Assembly: GCA_005518205.2 (NCBI GenBank)
Contig: RFFC02000002.1
Coordinates: 186,001 to 250,000 of the forward strand
Direction of reading: 5' to 3'
Origin: Hormoscilla sp. GUM202
Lineage (GTDB): Bacteria > Cyanobacteriota > Cyanobacteriia > Cyanobacteriales > Desertifilaceae
Length of the DNA: 64,000 nt
The notes below the pieces were generated by a model. The model did not search any database. It was not told the origin of the DNA and was given only the letters and a program-made list of their open reading frames with translations. The first letter of the stretch is position 1; every line of letters starts with the position of its first letter. This document shows positions 28,134-37,261 of the stretch, piece after piece. Made by a program: the position numbers and the translations under genes.

Positions 28134-28946
28134 ATGCATCCTGAAACAGGACTTCCGCAACCCATGTCACGGCGAGAAAGGGTGGCTTTTTACCTAGCAG
28201 TAGAAACACCCGCTGGAAGAGTCGTAAACTTGATAATTACTGGATTAGTTTTATTATCTTCAATAATTTTTGTGGTAGAAACTTACACAATACCACCAAA
28301 AGTGATGCTGACCCTGAAGGCGATTGATACTTTAATATTAATCTGCTTTTCAGTCGAATATCTACTCCGACTCTGGTGTGCCGAACAGAAAATAAAGTAT
28401 TTGTTCTCAATCTATTCCTTAATTGATTTGGTCGTGATTCTACCCTTTTTCTTGGGAGTAATAGATGTCAGTTTTATCCTCGTATTTCGCTGGTTGCGGA
28501 TCTTGCATATGATGCGGTTTATTACTAGCAAAACTTGGTTGGACATCATCAATCAAGAAGATGGCGTCATTTTGGCCCGGATTTTCTTTACCTTATTTGC
28601 AATTATATTTATTTACTCTGGGTTGATTTATCAAGTAGAACATGCGGTAAATGCGGAAGCATTTAGGACATTCTTCGATGCCGTTTATTTCTCGATCGTG
28701 ACCATGACAACAGTAGGATTTGGTGATATCACCCCCATATCAGAAGGGGGACGCTGGATGACATTATTTATGATTTTAACAGGAATTGCCTTGATTCCCT
28801 GGCAGGTAGGAGATTTGATTAAACAATTAGTCAAAACTGCCGATCGCGTAGAAATGCCTTGTCCCGGTTGCGGCTTGTATTTTCATGATGCTGATGCGAA
28901 ATTCTGCAAACGTTGTGGCACAAAGCTGGAAAAATTTGAGACTTGA
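28134..28946 (+). CDS. Voltage-gated-type potassium channel with C-terminal zinc ribbon
   Basis: The protein is 270 residues with six transmembrane helices. S1 is near 30-50. The S4-like helix carries regularly spaced Arg (VFRWLRILHMMRF). The pore loop contains the K+ selectivity filter TMTTVGFGD, and S6 is MTLFMILTGIALIPW. After S6 comes a short helix and then a CPGCG..(11 residues)..CKRCG zinc ribbon (about 242-262), an uncommon ending for such a channel. It probably conducts K+ across the plasma or thylakoid membrane. It is flanked by a terminator upstream and stands alone. Confidence 0.92.
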   Translation: MHPETGLPQPMSRRERVAFYLAVETPAGRVVNLIITGLVLLSSIIFVVETYTIPPKVMLTLKAIDTLILICFSVEYLLRLWCAEQKIKYLFSIYSLIDLVVILPFFLGVIDVSFILVFRWLRILHMMRFITSKTWLDIINQEDGVILARIFFTLFAIIFIYSGLIYQVEHAVNAEAFRTFFDAVYFSIVTMTTVGFGDITPISEGGRWMTLFMILTGIALIPWQVGDLIKQLVKTADRVEMPCPGCGLYFHDADAKFCKRCGTKLEKFET

Positions 28947-29098
28947 GACTTGTTGATTCATGTCTATTGTCTATTCACCATTGTCTATTTCAAGTTTGAT
29001 TGGGGTTGCCAACTTCTGTTAGATGTTATAACATTATAATGATGGCGTTCGCAGGCAGATCGAGGCTCTGCATAACAATCAACGACTAACAAGCAACG

Positions 29099-30259
29099 AT
29101 GAACATAGTAGATTTGCAACTAGATTATAGTATATTTATAGAACCAGAAACCATTAAATATCGGCTGATTGACCTGTTCTCAGGGGCAGGGGGGATGACC
29201 CTAGGATTTACAGATGGGCGATTTGGGGGCGGATTTCAGAGTATCCTGGCTATAGACAATAATCGGTCTGCTATAGCAACTTATAAGGCTAATCTTGATA
29301 GCAAAAACGCGGTCTTGGCCGATCTAGAAGCATGGCTAGCTAAAAAACCAGAAATTCCGAAAGCAGATGTAATTATTGGCGGGATACCATGTCAGGGTTT
29401 CAGCAGACTGAACAGAAAGCGAGAAGGCGATCGCCGTCGCACCCTCTGGCAACCATTCATGCAGGTGGTAAAAGATTCCGATGCCTTGGTGTTTGCGATC
29501 GAAAATGTGCCAGATATTTTACGATCGGATGAGTTTAAGCAAATCACTGATTGTGCAGCTTCCTTAGGATTTAACATCATGGCGGGGGTACTCAATTCTG
29601 CCAATTATGGCGTACCGCAAACTCGCAAACGGGCCGTGATTATCGGTTGGCAGTCAAATATCCGATCGCCTAAATTCCCACCCAAACCTACCCATGAGAA
29701 TAATTGGCTGACTTTACGGGACGCAATTGGTGATTTACCCGATCCAGAAGGAACAAATATCCGCCCAGTTGACCCACCTCTAGATTTACATTTTGGACGC
29801 AGGCCCACGGAGAAAAGTATAGCACGTTACCAAGCCGTGCCCCCAGGAGGCAACCGTTTTGACCTGATCGAAAATGCCCCGGAGTTGAGTCCCCCTTGCT
29901 GGGTGAACCCAACTTATCAGGGTACAGATCTCTTCGGTCGCTTATGGTGGGATAGACCTTCAGTAACTATTAGAACTGAATTCTTTAAACCGGAAAAAGG
30001 ACGCTATCTCCATCCCGAAAAACATCGACCTATTACCCACCGGGAGGCGGCAAGATTGATGGGGTTCCCAGATGACTTTCGGTTTATGGGCAGCAAAACC
30101 GCGATCGCCCGACAGCTCGGTAACGCCGTCCCCCCTCCCCTCGCAGGCGCGATCGCTAAAACGATCCGCAGCATGTTAGATTGTACTGGCCATAGGCGAT
30201 CGCTAATTGCGAATGGACAATTGCAAATTGACAATTGCGAATGGACAATTGCGAATTGA
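29099..30259 (+). CDS. DNA cytosine-5 methyltransferase
   Basis: The protein is 386 residues with the C5-MTase motifs in order: I (DLFSGAGGMTLGF), IV (GGIPCQGFSR with catalytic Cys), VI (AIENVPDIL), VIII (QTRKRAVIIGW), a target-recognition region, IX (RPSVTIRTEFF) and X (RQLGNAVPPPLAGAIA). No restriction gene is adjacent, so it is an orphan. The final 25 or so residues come from a tandem caattgcgaat repeat at about 30205-30275 and are probably not part of the fold. Recognition site unknown; methylation of the abundant CGATCG site, as by the known Synechocystis enzyme M.Ssp6803I, is only a possibility. Confidence 0.93.
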   Translation: MNIVDLQLDYSIFIEPETIKYRLIDLFSGAGGMTLGFTDGRFGGGFQSILAIDNNRSAIATYKANLDSKNAVLADLEAWLAKKPEIPKADVIIGGIPCQGFSRLNRKREGDRRRTLWQPFMQVVKDSDALVFAIENVPDILRSDEFKQITDCAASLGFNIMAGVLNSANYGVPQTRKRAVIIGWQSNIRSPKFPPKPTHENNWLTLRDAIGDLPDPEGTNIRPVDPPLDLHFGRRPTEKSIARYQAVPPGGNRFDLIENAPELSPPCWVNPTYQGTDLFGRLWWDRPSVTIRTEFFKPEKGRYLHPEKHRPITHREAARLMGFPDDFRFMGSKTAIARQLGNAVPPPLAGAIAKTIRSMLDCTGHRRSLIANGQLQIDNCEWTIAN

Positions 30260-30280
30260 CAATTGCGAATTGACAATTAC
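30205..30280. repeat. Tandem caattgcgaat repeats at methyltransferase 3' end
   Basis: Several 15-17-base units (gcgaatggacaattg, gcgaattgacaattg) lie head to tail. They supply the last codons and the stop of the methyltransferase gene and continue beyond it. Confidence 0.75.
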
Positions 30281-30361
30281 GAGGGTGACGAGGGTATGGT
30301 TTTACGCTTTCCGACTCTCTAGCTGTTTTCAATTCTCAATGAACCATTCTCAATTTTTCAA

Positions 30362-31012
30362 TTAAGGGATCCACTCCAAAAGTATGCCGAAGCGACTCTC
30401 TTTGTGGGACCGGGAATTTTGCTGCTGGATATCTGTAGATAAGCGCAAATGGGGGGTAATGGCATAGCCAAAAGACAATGTAGCAAGTCCCACCTCGGCA
30501 CCGCTACCGAGAGAGACAAAACTCTGAGTTAAAGCAATATCCGCACCGCCACCCCGAGAGGGCACTAACAATAAACGCAAACCGATATTAATGCCATCCC
30601 TGACATCACCATCAGTTTCCAGATAGCGATATCCTACTACGGGTGCGATATTGATGTAACTCCCTAAAGGACGCAGGTAGTAACGTAACTCCCCACCGTA
30701 ACCAGTGCGATCGCCCGTGCCATAATAATCTGCACTGATAGTTAACCCAGTGGGTCCGATAAACAGATCCTCCAGACCGAAATACAATCCCGCAGCAGCA
30801 TCAGAGTCGGGAAACAGAGAATAACCCAGGCGCAGGCGCGTGGGAAAACTGGGGTCATGTTTAATGTCCGACCAGACAGAAGGTACCTGACGCTGCCAAC
30901 GCTGTAAAACCGGACTGGACTCGATTATTTCTGGACTTAAGTCTAACTTAGACGGAGGCTGAGGTTGACACCAAGCTGGGGCTGCTGCCAGGATTATACT
31001 CAGAATCGTCAC
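30362..31012 (-). CDS. Conserved outer-membrane-like beta-barrel protein, unknown function
   Basis: After a short hydrophobic leader (TILSIILAAAPAWCQ, which looks like a signal peptide) comes a ~190-residue domain of alternating strands rich in Gly/Tyr (LRLGYSLFPDS, GLYFGLEDLFIG, GELRYYLRPLG, GYRYLETDG, INIGLRLLLVPSRG). It ends FGILLEWIP with a terminal aromatic-proximal strand. This suggests a periplasmic or outer-membrane barrel. The open frame extends to 31123 but there passes through the dispersed hairpin repeat, so GTG 31012 or a start lost to the repeat is more likely. Confidence 0.6.
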   Translation of the reverse strand: MTILSIILAAAPAWCQPQPPSKLDLSPEIIESSPVLQRWQRQVPSVWSDIKHDPSFPTRLRLGYSLFPDSDAAAGLYFGLEDLFIGPTGLTISADYYGTGDRTGYGGELRYYLRPLGSYINIAPVVGYRYLETDGDVRDGINIGLRLLLVPSRGGGADIALTQSFVSLGSGAEVGLATLSFGYAITPHLRLSTDIQQQNSRSHKESRFGILLEWIP

Positions 31013-31022
31013 TAATTTCGCA

Positions 31023-31075
31023 TGCCCGCGCAGGCGGGCTTCGTTCCTGTAGCCCCACCCTTGAGGGTGGGGATG
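31023..31075. repeat. Dispersed double-hairpin repeat behind acsF
   Basis: Inverted copy of the family at 15121-15191 (cccgcgcaggcgggc, ttcgttcctgtag, ccccacccttgagggtgggg). It sits between the acsF stop and the likely start of the next minus-strand gene. Confidence 0.85.
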
Positions 31076-31091
31076 TTGGATGGTGAATAAA

Positions 31092-32168
31092 TTAGCGCAC
31101 CGTACCTTCGAGATGGGTAACATTAATCGGTTTCATCAAATACAGGCGCAGGAACTGCCAGCCATTAGATATATAATGAGGTAGCTTCTGAATCAATTGC
31201 AGAAACTTGGGAGTCTTGGATTTCACAATTGCCGTCAGTTTCTCATTAGTCTTGACGCAAACTTCCAGCCGCCGATAAAATTCGGGATTCTTCACATCCA
31301 GGATGATGGGGAACACCCGCCCCGCCGTCTCATTTGTCTTCTCAATCACATGCTTGTCATATTCTCGCGCATTCAGCCCGATCGAGGCATAGAAGTCAGC
31401 CCGCTGCACGTCATTCAGATACATCGTCACGAACACCGACAGCAGGAAGAACCGACTCCACAGCCGCGCCTTCCAATCATTTAAAATCTGGGGTTGGGCC
31501 CGCATCACCGCATCAAAGAAGTCTCCGTGGCGGTTTTCATCCTGACACCAATTTTCAAAGAACCGGAAAATCGGATAAATGCGGTCTTCCGGATGGGCTT
31601 CCAGGTGCCGATAAATCGTGATATACCGCCAATAGCCGATCTTCTCGGACAGGTAAGTAGCGTAGAAAATAAACTTGGGCTTAAAGAAAGTATACTTATG
31701 ATTCTTAGTCAGGAATCCCAAATCCAGGGCCAGATTGAAATCTGACATCGCCTTATTCAGGAAACCCGCGTGACGGGCCTCATCCCGGGACATCAGAGTA
31801 AAGCACTCTGCCAGCACGGGATTTTTCTTCTTGATCCGGCGTCCCAGTTCCTTATAGAGTAGGAAACCAGAGAACTCCGCCGTGCAGGAACGCTCCAGAA
31901 ACTCCACGAATAGCCGGCGAGTATCCCCGTCCAGATGGTCCCAGGATTGTTCAAACTCCGCATCCCGGACGAAGTGATGGCGATTGTAATCAACCCGGAA
32001 CTCCTCTAATATAGCTTTGAGTTCCGCCTCGTTGACCGAGAGGTCCATTTTTTCCATCTCGTCGAAGTCGGTAGTGTAGAACCGAGGCGTCAGGATCGTT
32101 TCCTTAGCTGGGGCTTTGATCCCAGGTCGCAACTCTTCAAATGCTGGTTTTTCAGCTGTTTGTACCAT
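31092..32168 (-). CDS. acsF: Mg-protoporphyrin IX monomethyl ester oxidative cyclase (aerobic)
   Basis: AcsF/CrdI/ChlE forms the fifth ring of chlorophyll using O2 at a diiron centre. At 358 residues it has the normal length. Iron-ligand motifs are visible: an ExxR-like acidic helix ([19 protein letters not shown]), [11 protein letters not shown] and [12 protein letters not shown], plus a further Glu helix ([12 protein letters not shown]). The C-terminus [16 protein letters not shown] is complete. It is transcribed alone, with a long upstream spacer. Cyanobacteria often carry two isoforms; which one this is cannot be told here. Confidence 0.97.
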   Translation of the reverse strand: MVQTAEKPAFEELRPGIKAPAKETILTPRFYTTDFDEMEKMDLSVNEAELKAILEEFRVDYNRHHFVRDAEFEQSWDHLDGDTRRLFVEFLERSCTAEFSGFLLYKELGRRIKKKNPVLAECFTLMSRDEARHAGFLNKAMSDFNLALDLGFLTKNHKYTFFKPKFIFYATYLSEKIGYWRYITIYRHLEAHPEDRIYPIFRFFENWCQDENRHGDFFDAVMRAQPQILNDWKARLWSRFFLLSVFVTMYLNDVQRADFYASIGLNAREYDKHVIEKTNETAGRVFPIILDVKNPEFYRRLEVCVKTNEKLTAIVKSKTPKFLQLIQKLPHYISNGWQFLRLYLMKPINVTHLEGTVR

Positions 32169-32448
32169 AAATGTGTCTACTCCTTTTTTTATCCCCGTGT
32201 TTGCACGTCCTTTAGTCTACCAGGGTTTTCCTGTAGTGCCTGCCCCTATTTTTGTTAATATTTGCAACACAACATGAAGTTTTGTAACAAACTTATATTC
32301 TGTATATTTAACTACAAAAGTTCTCGATCGCGCTCAAGCGGGTAGTGGTCACAAGTAGCGATTTTAGCGCCTGAAACCCTAAGGGGACCGCAGTCAAATC
32401 ACTATATCTTGAGGGTGGTCACAATACTTCAAGGGATACAATACAACC

Positions 32449-32630
32449 TGTCATTGCGAGGGGGGGCTGGCAAACTAACGGCAGTGTCGATCGCTGAAGT
32501 AAACCCCGAAGCAATCTCACCGACGACGCCGAAGATATATATTCATCTTATACGGCGGGGGATTGCTTCGGGGGGGGTTAAGGAGATTTCCCATAAGTTA
32601 TCGCTACGTACCCCCCCCCTCGCAATGACA
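32449..32630. repeat. MITE-like element with tgtcattgcgag ends
   Basis: It begins tgtcattgcgagggggg and ends with the reverse complement (ccctcgcaatgaca). Inside is a second inverted pair, ccccgaagcaatc / gattgcttcgggg. The total is 182 bp and it has no coding capacity. This tcattgcgag..gaagcaatc type of repeat is seen in many bacterial genomes. Confidence 0.85.
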
Positions 32631-32657
32631 ACCTATATGCAAAACCTACGAAGTATT

Positions 32658-32833
32658 GGGTGTGGTCATGCGTCAGTTGGTACGGGGAGATCCTCGCGGG
32701 GTGCCCCGGCGTTGCAAACGTAATCGGACATCTGTCGATTTATGTCATAATTTTTCGCTCCTTAGCTTCGCCCCTACAGGGGATACGACAGCTGGGATGG
32801 CCCAGAAACGATCGACGGGTTTTGACCACACCC
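32658..32833. repeat. 176-bp element with gggtgtggtca ends
   Basis: It starts gggtgtggtca and ends with the exact reverse complement tgaccacaccc. Single ends of the same kind recur near 17612, 17998, 19990, 23003 and 34800, suggesting a family of small mobile or recombining repeats. Confidence 0.65.
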
Positions 32834-32885
32834 ATATCTTGACCACTACCCAATTCCTAACCGTTCGGAGCATACCTGATGGAGG

Positions 32886-34583
32886 CTATCTGGAAGGGGA
32901 CTCTTCTTCTTCCTCTTGGGGCCGATCTTCTTCCTCTTTGTCAGCTTCCTCTCGCTCCTCTCGCTCCTCTCGCTCCTCTTGCTCCTCTCGCTCCTCTTGC
33001 TCCTCTTTCTCCTCTTGCTCCTTCAGCAGCTGTTTCACCCTTGCTTGGATCTGGGCATGTCGTTCCACCCCTTCATAAGCATAGCGGTTGTAGCCATTGC
33101 GAACGATCGCGGCCTCCAGATATTCCACCCTTGCTGAGGTGTCGGGGTGAGTAGAAAGCCACGCGGGAGGAGATGGTCGATCTTCATTGTCTAGGGCGAG
33201 CATCAGGTTTCGCATCCCATCGGCGGCATAGTCCGAAGATGCGAGGATGCGAGTCCCCACTAGATCTGCTTGTCGTTCCATATCCCGACTGTAGCTGAAT
33301 ACTAACAGACGTGAGGCGATGCCCCCGGCATAGGGGATATACTGAACTACATTAGAGGTGAGGCTGCCCTTGGTGACTAATTGAAATCCGTGGGAGAGGA
33401 CGGCATGGGAAAGTTCGTGAGCTAGTAATCCTGCTAATTCCGCTTCCGACTTGGTTTTGACGATCGCGCCTGCATTGACAAAGATTTTCCCGCCCGGTAG
33501 AGCAAAGGCATTGAGATTTTCATCCAGGACGACGTAAAATTCATATTCAAAGTCATCCCGCCCGGTCAGTTGAGCTAATTTCTCTCCCATCTCGCCCACA
33601 TATTCGAGCACTTCTTCATCTTCTACCATCGGCAGCCGTTTCAGAAGTCGCTTGGCCAGCTTTTCTCCGACACCTGATTCCCCTCGGAGCAATAGCAGGG
33701 TAGTTTCTAAGGCAGAGAGGGGACCAAAAATATTGCCCATGAGGGCGAAACCTAGGGTTCCTGCCACGGCGTTGCCGATCGCATTTCCCCGCACCTTTCT
33801 TCTCAGATGCAACTTAAACCGTTCCAGATGCTCGTCTGCCACCTGGGTAAACTCTGCCCCATCGGGATGTTCCGGGTTCAGCAGGGCAAATTCCCGTGCC
33901 GTCAGGGAAGCATCTAACCAGTTTTCCGCTGCTGCATGAGCGGCAATTTTAGCTCTAAGTAAATCAACTCGATTTGGATAGCGTTGAACCGCCCGTTCCA
34001 GCACCTGCAATGCTTCATCAGAACGGTTATCATCGGCAAGCACCTCCGCTAGATGCAGATGCCCGGGGATAAATTCGGGATATCGCTCCACCAGGAGTCT
34101 GAGGGGCACGAATATTCTTGTTTCCAGTCCCCGCGCTAACCCCGCCTGATACTCGCGCCAGTAAACTTTTCCACCTGGTGACAGTTCTGCCGGGTCTTCG
34201 ATCAGTTTTGGTGGCGACTGTCGAGAAGCTGACTCTGTCTCTCCCGCAAAGGGGGGTTTTGCTTGCCGATATAGCTGTTCCGCTGCCTCAAGAGAGCCCT
34301 CCTGATACAGCTGGTCTGCTTCAGCTAAGGTCTGATAACGCTGAAGTTCTTCGGGACTGGGGGTTTCTGCTGCTGTCTCCTCCTCCTCCTCCTCTGTGAT
34401 GTCCCTGGCTTCATCTGGGGACTCATCATCTGGATCGGTGGTGGGAGAACTCGGTATCGGATCTGCTGGCTCGGGAGCGGGACTCTCTATACTGGTATCT
34501 GGATGAGCTAGCACCGTAGAGATGGGCTGCAATGTCAAAGCCCCGATTGAGGCAATCAGTAGTAAATTCCGTAATTGTCCCAT
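32886..34583 (-). CDS. M48 family metalloprotease with TPR-like repeats
   Basis: The protein is about 565 residues from ATG 34583. That start is chosen because a signal peptide follows directly (MGQLRNLLLIASIGALTLQ..AHP), whereas 13 further upstream codons add nothing. An acidic Pro-rich linker leads into TPR-like helices (about 105-250). The M48 peptidase domain follows, with the zinc motif HELSHAVLSHG and a downstream Glu region (YSRDMERQADLVGTRILA), then STHPDTSARVEYLE. The last 60 residues are a low-complexity tail of E, Q and R (EEQEEREEQEE) from simple-repeat DNA. It is probably a periplasmic quality-control protease like BepA. Confidence 0.92.
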   Translation of the reverse strand: MGQLRNLLLIASIGALTLQPISTVLAHPDTSIESPAPEPADPIPSSPTTDPDDESPDEARDITEEEEEETAAETPSPEELQRYQTLAEADQLYQEGSLEAAEQLYRQAKPPFAGETESASRQSPPKLIEDPAELSPGGKVYWREYQAGLARGLETRIFVPLRLLVERYPEFIPGHLHLAEVLADDNRSDEALQVLERAVQRYPNRVDLLRAKIAAHAAAENWLDASLTAREFALLNPEHPDGAEFTQVADEHLERFKLHLRRKVRGNAIGNAVAGTLGFALMGNIFGPLSALETTLLLLRGESGVGEKLAKRLLKRLPMVEDEEVLEYVGEMGEKLAQLTGRDDFEYEFYVVLDENLNAFALPGGKIFVNAGAIVKTKSEAELAGLLAHELSHAVLSHGFQLVTKGSLTSNVVQYIPYAGGIASRLLVFSYSRDMERQADLVGTRILASSDYAADGMRNLMLALDNEDRPSPPAWLSTHPDTSARVEYLEAAIVRNGYNRYAYEGVERHAQIQARVKQLLKEQEEKEEQEEREEQEEREEREEREEADKEEEDRPQEEEEESPSR

Positions 34584-34691
34584 AGGTCGGATAGTTGGGG
34601 TAATCTGGCGCAGCACCTGCACCTCTAATCATAACCACTGGCGGGGGGTTACGCCCACTGATTACGGGTGCGGCTCATTTGTAGTTGCGGC

Positions 34692-34769
34692 GGATCCCCC
34701 CCAAACCCCCCCTTGCAAAAGGGGGGGCTTCCGGAAGCCCCCCTTTTTAAGGGGGGTTTGGGGGGATCC
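34692..34769. repeat. 78-bp near-perfect palindrome (MITE-like)
   Basis: Ends ggatcccccccaaacccccc and its complement ggggggtttggggggatcc enclose a second dyad (agggggggcttccggaagccccccttt). Such elements are common in cyanobacterial spacers. Confidence 0.85.
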
Positions 34770-34873
34770 CACGACTGGGAAGGCCCATGAACGCTCGACT
34801 GGTTTTGACCACGCCCACTGATTACTCCTGGAAGCTGGGATAAAGATTTATATTAGAATTAAATCTATCAGCT

Positions 34874-35374
34874 ATGGCCATGAATCAAGTTAGTACCAGC
34901 TATTTACTTTGGCTCGGCGTCCTGTTCGGGGCTTCTGGGCTGCATCGCATTTATAACAGAAAATTTGCCACGGGGATCTTGTGGCTCTGTACTGGGGGCT
35001 TATTGGGCATCGGGCAGTTTGTGGATTTGTTCTTGATTTCTGATATGGTCGAAGATCACAATGCCGAGCTTAGAGCTAAATATGGCTTGTCCCCTAATGG
35101 CGTACCCACCGAGCAGAAGGCGATCGCCCAGCAGGTGGTGGCTAAAGCTCCCCCAGCAATGCCCACCCGGGAGCAGCTGATGGCGAAACTCCTCAAGGCT
35201 GCTGAGGCCCGGGGAGGCAAATTATCCGTCACCCAAGGAGTGATGGAAACGGGGGTGGGCTTTAGCGAAGTGGAATCCGTTTTGCTAGAAATGGTCAAGG
35301 CTGACTATGCTACCATTGGCAATCACCCTGATACGGGCATTGTCCTATACGAATTCCACGAGTTGCAAGGTTAA
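34874..35374 (+). CDS. TM2 domain protein
   Basis: The protein is 166 residues. The N-terminal TM2 domain has two membrane helices joined by the typical G..G.HR.Y motif (LLWLGVLFGASGLHRIYNRKFATGILWLCTGGLLGIGQFVDLFLI). The C-terminal half is soluble: a linker, then about 75 residues (QLMAKLLKAAEARGGKLSV, ETGVGFSEVESVLLEMV) that look like a small winged-helix-type domain. Function unknown. It overlaps the 3' end of the convergent DUF2996 gene by 4 bases. ATG 34880 is an alternative start. Confidence 0.85.
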   Translation: MAMNQVSTSYLLWLGVLFGASGLHRIYNRKFATGILWLCTGGLLGIGQFVDLFLISDMVEDHNAELRAKYGLSPNGVPTEQKAIAQQVVAKAPPAMPTREQLMAKLLKAAEARGGKLSVTQGVMETGVGFSEVESVLLEMVKADYATIGNHPDTGIVLYEFHELQG

Positions 35375-35802
35375 TTTAAGGCCAGCCATTTTTGACCGTT
35401 GAGCCGCTGTAGGACGCCAAACACCAGCAAGTCTAGGGTAATCTTGCGCTCGTCAATTAAGAATGGTTCTAGGGTAGCTGGCTTGCTGCCCCCCATGGCG
35501 TAGGAAAAGGCTCGTTCTCCTTTAATGTCTTCTTTGAGAAAGTAGACGTTAAACTGGCGATCGGCCCAGTTGCCAATCACTTGCCAGCACTCAGGCTCTT
35601 TCTCCATACCGATGATGGGAATTTTTTGCTTGACAAACTTGAGATCTAATTCAGTTATTCCCTGACCTGCCAGTTTGGTCTCTAAGGCGGGCAGGTAATG
35701 CTCCCCGATAAACTCAGCAAATGGCTTGTCTTCCAGTGCGGGTGGCTTCTCTTTTTTGCCAGCAGGCTTCTTAGCGGGCTTTTGCTCTGTTTCTTCTGCC
35801 AT
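35371..35802 (-). CDS. DUF2996 family protein
   Basis: The protein is about 143 residues from ATG 35802 (MAEETEQKPAKK). The longer frame to 35847 adds no conserved residues. A Lys/Pro-rich N-terminus precedes the cyanobacterium-specific DUF2996 domain (FAEFIGEHYLPALETKLAGQGI, CWQVIGNWADRQFNVYFL, AFSYAMGGSKPATLEPFLIDERKITLDLLV). Family members occur throughout cyanobacteria and chloroplast lineages; I do not assign a function. The gene is convergent with the TM2 gene. Confidence 0.85.
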   Translation of the reverse strand: MAEETEQKPAKKPAGKKEKPPALEDKPFAEFIGEHYLPALETKLAGQGITELDLKFVKQKIPIIGMEKEPECWQVIGNWADRQFNVYFLKEDIKGERAFSYAMGGSKPATLEPFLIDERKITLDLLVFGVLQRLNGQKWLALN

Positions 35803-35872
35803 TGTATATGGTGAATCCTTGTCTAATCTGGGCTTGTACTCGTGCAATTCTTAGTTTACGATGGGCGACATC

Positions 35873-36448
35873 TTAACTTCCAGAGGCAGAGGCTAGCTGT
35901 TCTATCTCTGTAACCACCCGGTCTAATTCTTCTACCAGAGGCGTTGATGCTGCTGCGCGCAATGCTTCTACCAGGGCCCGGTAATACCAGAGGGTGCCTG
36001 CCTTGCCGCCAGCGAAACGCTGCCACAGCTCCTCTTCCAATACCCGATAATCTTTGAGTACCGACCTAGCATTGTACAGTTTATCTGCTGCTGTCACCAG
36101 TCGCACTGAGGCTGAGGTGGTGGGAATGCTAGCAATATAAGCTTCTTTGCGCTGTCGCCAGGGGGGTTTAGGAATGGTGTCAGCATCGGTGCATCCATCC
36201 ACAATGGCGGTGACAGCATCCCCAAACCGGCGGCGAATTGCTTCTCTGGTCGGGGCACCCCCTTGGTCTTCGATGGCATCGTGGAGTAAGGCGGCGATCG
36301 CCTCAGCTTCATTGGCTCCATATTCTAGAGCAATACTGGCGGTGCCTAACAAATGGGCAATATAGGGAACGCCTGAACCCTTACGCTTCTGGGTAGCGTG
36401 AAGTTCCGTGGCAAAGGTGAGGGCTTCGGTAAACTTTTCTGAGAGCAT
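35873..36448 (-). CDS. HD domain phosphohydrolase (SpoT/MESH1-like)
   Basis: The protein is about 191 residues from ATG 36448 (MLSEKFTEALTFATELHATQ). HD motifs are visible: RKGSGVPYIAHLLGTA (His), LLHDAIEDQGG (HD plus E-D) and RLVTAADKLYNARS (Asp). The pattern matches small (p)ppGpp hydrolase-like HD proteins, but no synthetase, TGS or ACT domain is present. Hydrolysis of ppGpp or another nucleotide is plausible, not shown. Confidence 0.85.
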   Translation of the reverse strand: MLSEKFTEALTFATELHATQKRKGSGVPYIAHLLGTASIALEYGANEAEAIAALLHDAIEDQGGAPTREAIRRRFGDAVTAIVDGCTDADTIPKPPWRQRKEAYIASIPTTSASVRLVTAADKLYNARSVLKDYRVLEEELWQRFAGGKAGTLWYYRALVEALRAAASTPLVEELDRVVTEIEQLASASGS

Positions 36449-36591
36449 TTTCCGACTCTGGTGATTGGTGAAACATGACTTTTGGGGCAAGGAGTTGGAC
36501 TCGTTCCTTTGCCGACGGGGAACGAGGAAACCACGATCGGCCGATCGCCTCTTGCTTGCTACTGAATTACCTGCAATAGTACGGATGCAAT

Positions 36592-36903
36592 TTAAATGTC
36601 AGCAGCAGATGATTTCGGCTTATCAGTTTCATTTTTGACTATCCGTTTGGGCCTTCCCGGTTTGCCCTTGTGGTTCTGGTTGAGCGACTTTTCGCTTGCT
36701 GCTGCTAATTGTTCTGGTGTACATCGGAATAAATTCAAGGCTTCTAAGTATTTCTGCGGTGTCATCGTCGGTTCAGTCCGGCCCCTTTCCCAGTTGCGCA
36801 CACTGGTTTCACTTACTCTCAGCTTATATGCTACTTCAGTACGAGAAAGATCTGCATTCTCTCTGAGTTCTTGCATATCCATACCTGCAATACTCCCTTT
36901 CAA
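36592..36903 (-). CDS. XRE-family helix-turn-helix regulator
   Basis: The protein is 103 residues or slightly fewer (ATG 36882 or 36876 are alternative starts). The HTH_3 domain occupies most of it: LRENADLSRTEVAYKLRVSE, TSVRNWERGRTEPTMTPQKY. A basic tail follows (KGKPGRPKRIVKNE) that may contact DNA. It stands alone and its targets are unknown. Confidence 0.85.
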   Translation of the reverse strand: MKGSIAGMDMQELRENADLSRTEVAYKLRVSETSVRNWERGRTEPTMTPQKYLEALNLFRCTPEQLAAASEKSLNQNHKGKPGRPKRIVKNETDKPKSSAADI

Positions 36904-37055
36904 ATCTCTATATTCTATTTTATCAAGTTATTGACGCAGAGGACATGGCGATCGGAAATTTTGCTTGCTTGTCACCGGCGACAAGTTGAGGCCCTAGGGG
37001 GCGATCGGCTGTCCTCGGGCTTGACTGGCGGCCCAAAGAGATTGTATAGTTAAGG

Positions 37056-37261
37056 ATGAAGAACGTCAGGGGGTAAAGATTATTCCTACAGCAGCCCAGG
37101 CATTGAAATGCTTTATTATATGCTATGATTTGACTCTCGATGTACGTGCCTATCTCGTGCGGATGGACGATCGCACGAACAACATTGTCATCTTAGCAGG
37201 GGAAGAAATAGAACTAGAGATCGATCGTAATGGCGAGTTAGTGGATAAGTATGAAACCTAA
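37056..37261 (+). pseudogene. DUF6888-like small protein, start codon frame unclear
   Basis: The frame ending at TAA 37259-37261 encodes VKIIPTAAQALKCFIICYDL, then VRAYLVRMDDRTNNIVILAG and EEIELEIDRNGEL, which resembles the DUF6888 family of short cyanobacterial proteins. No ATG, GTG or TTG precedes it in frame before the next stop. The nearest ATG (37056) is one frame off, separated by a run of five G (37069-37073). A single-base indel in that run would restore an intact gene, so this is either a frameshift mutation or a sequencing error. Confidence 0.55.

Larger units (their letters stand above)
32169..32885. other. Spacer built mainly of two MITE-like repeats
   Basis: It includes the acsF upstream region and two elements with inverted ends (32449-32630 and 32658-32833). 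No gene was found. Confidence 0.6.

Noticed and set aside
32656..33154. Plus-strand Ser- and Leu-rich frames over the M48 gene end
   Set aside because: Antisense of the simple-sequence tract encoding the E/Q/R tail.
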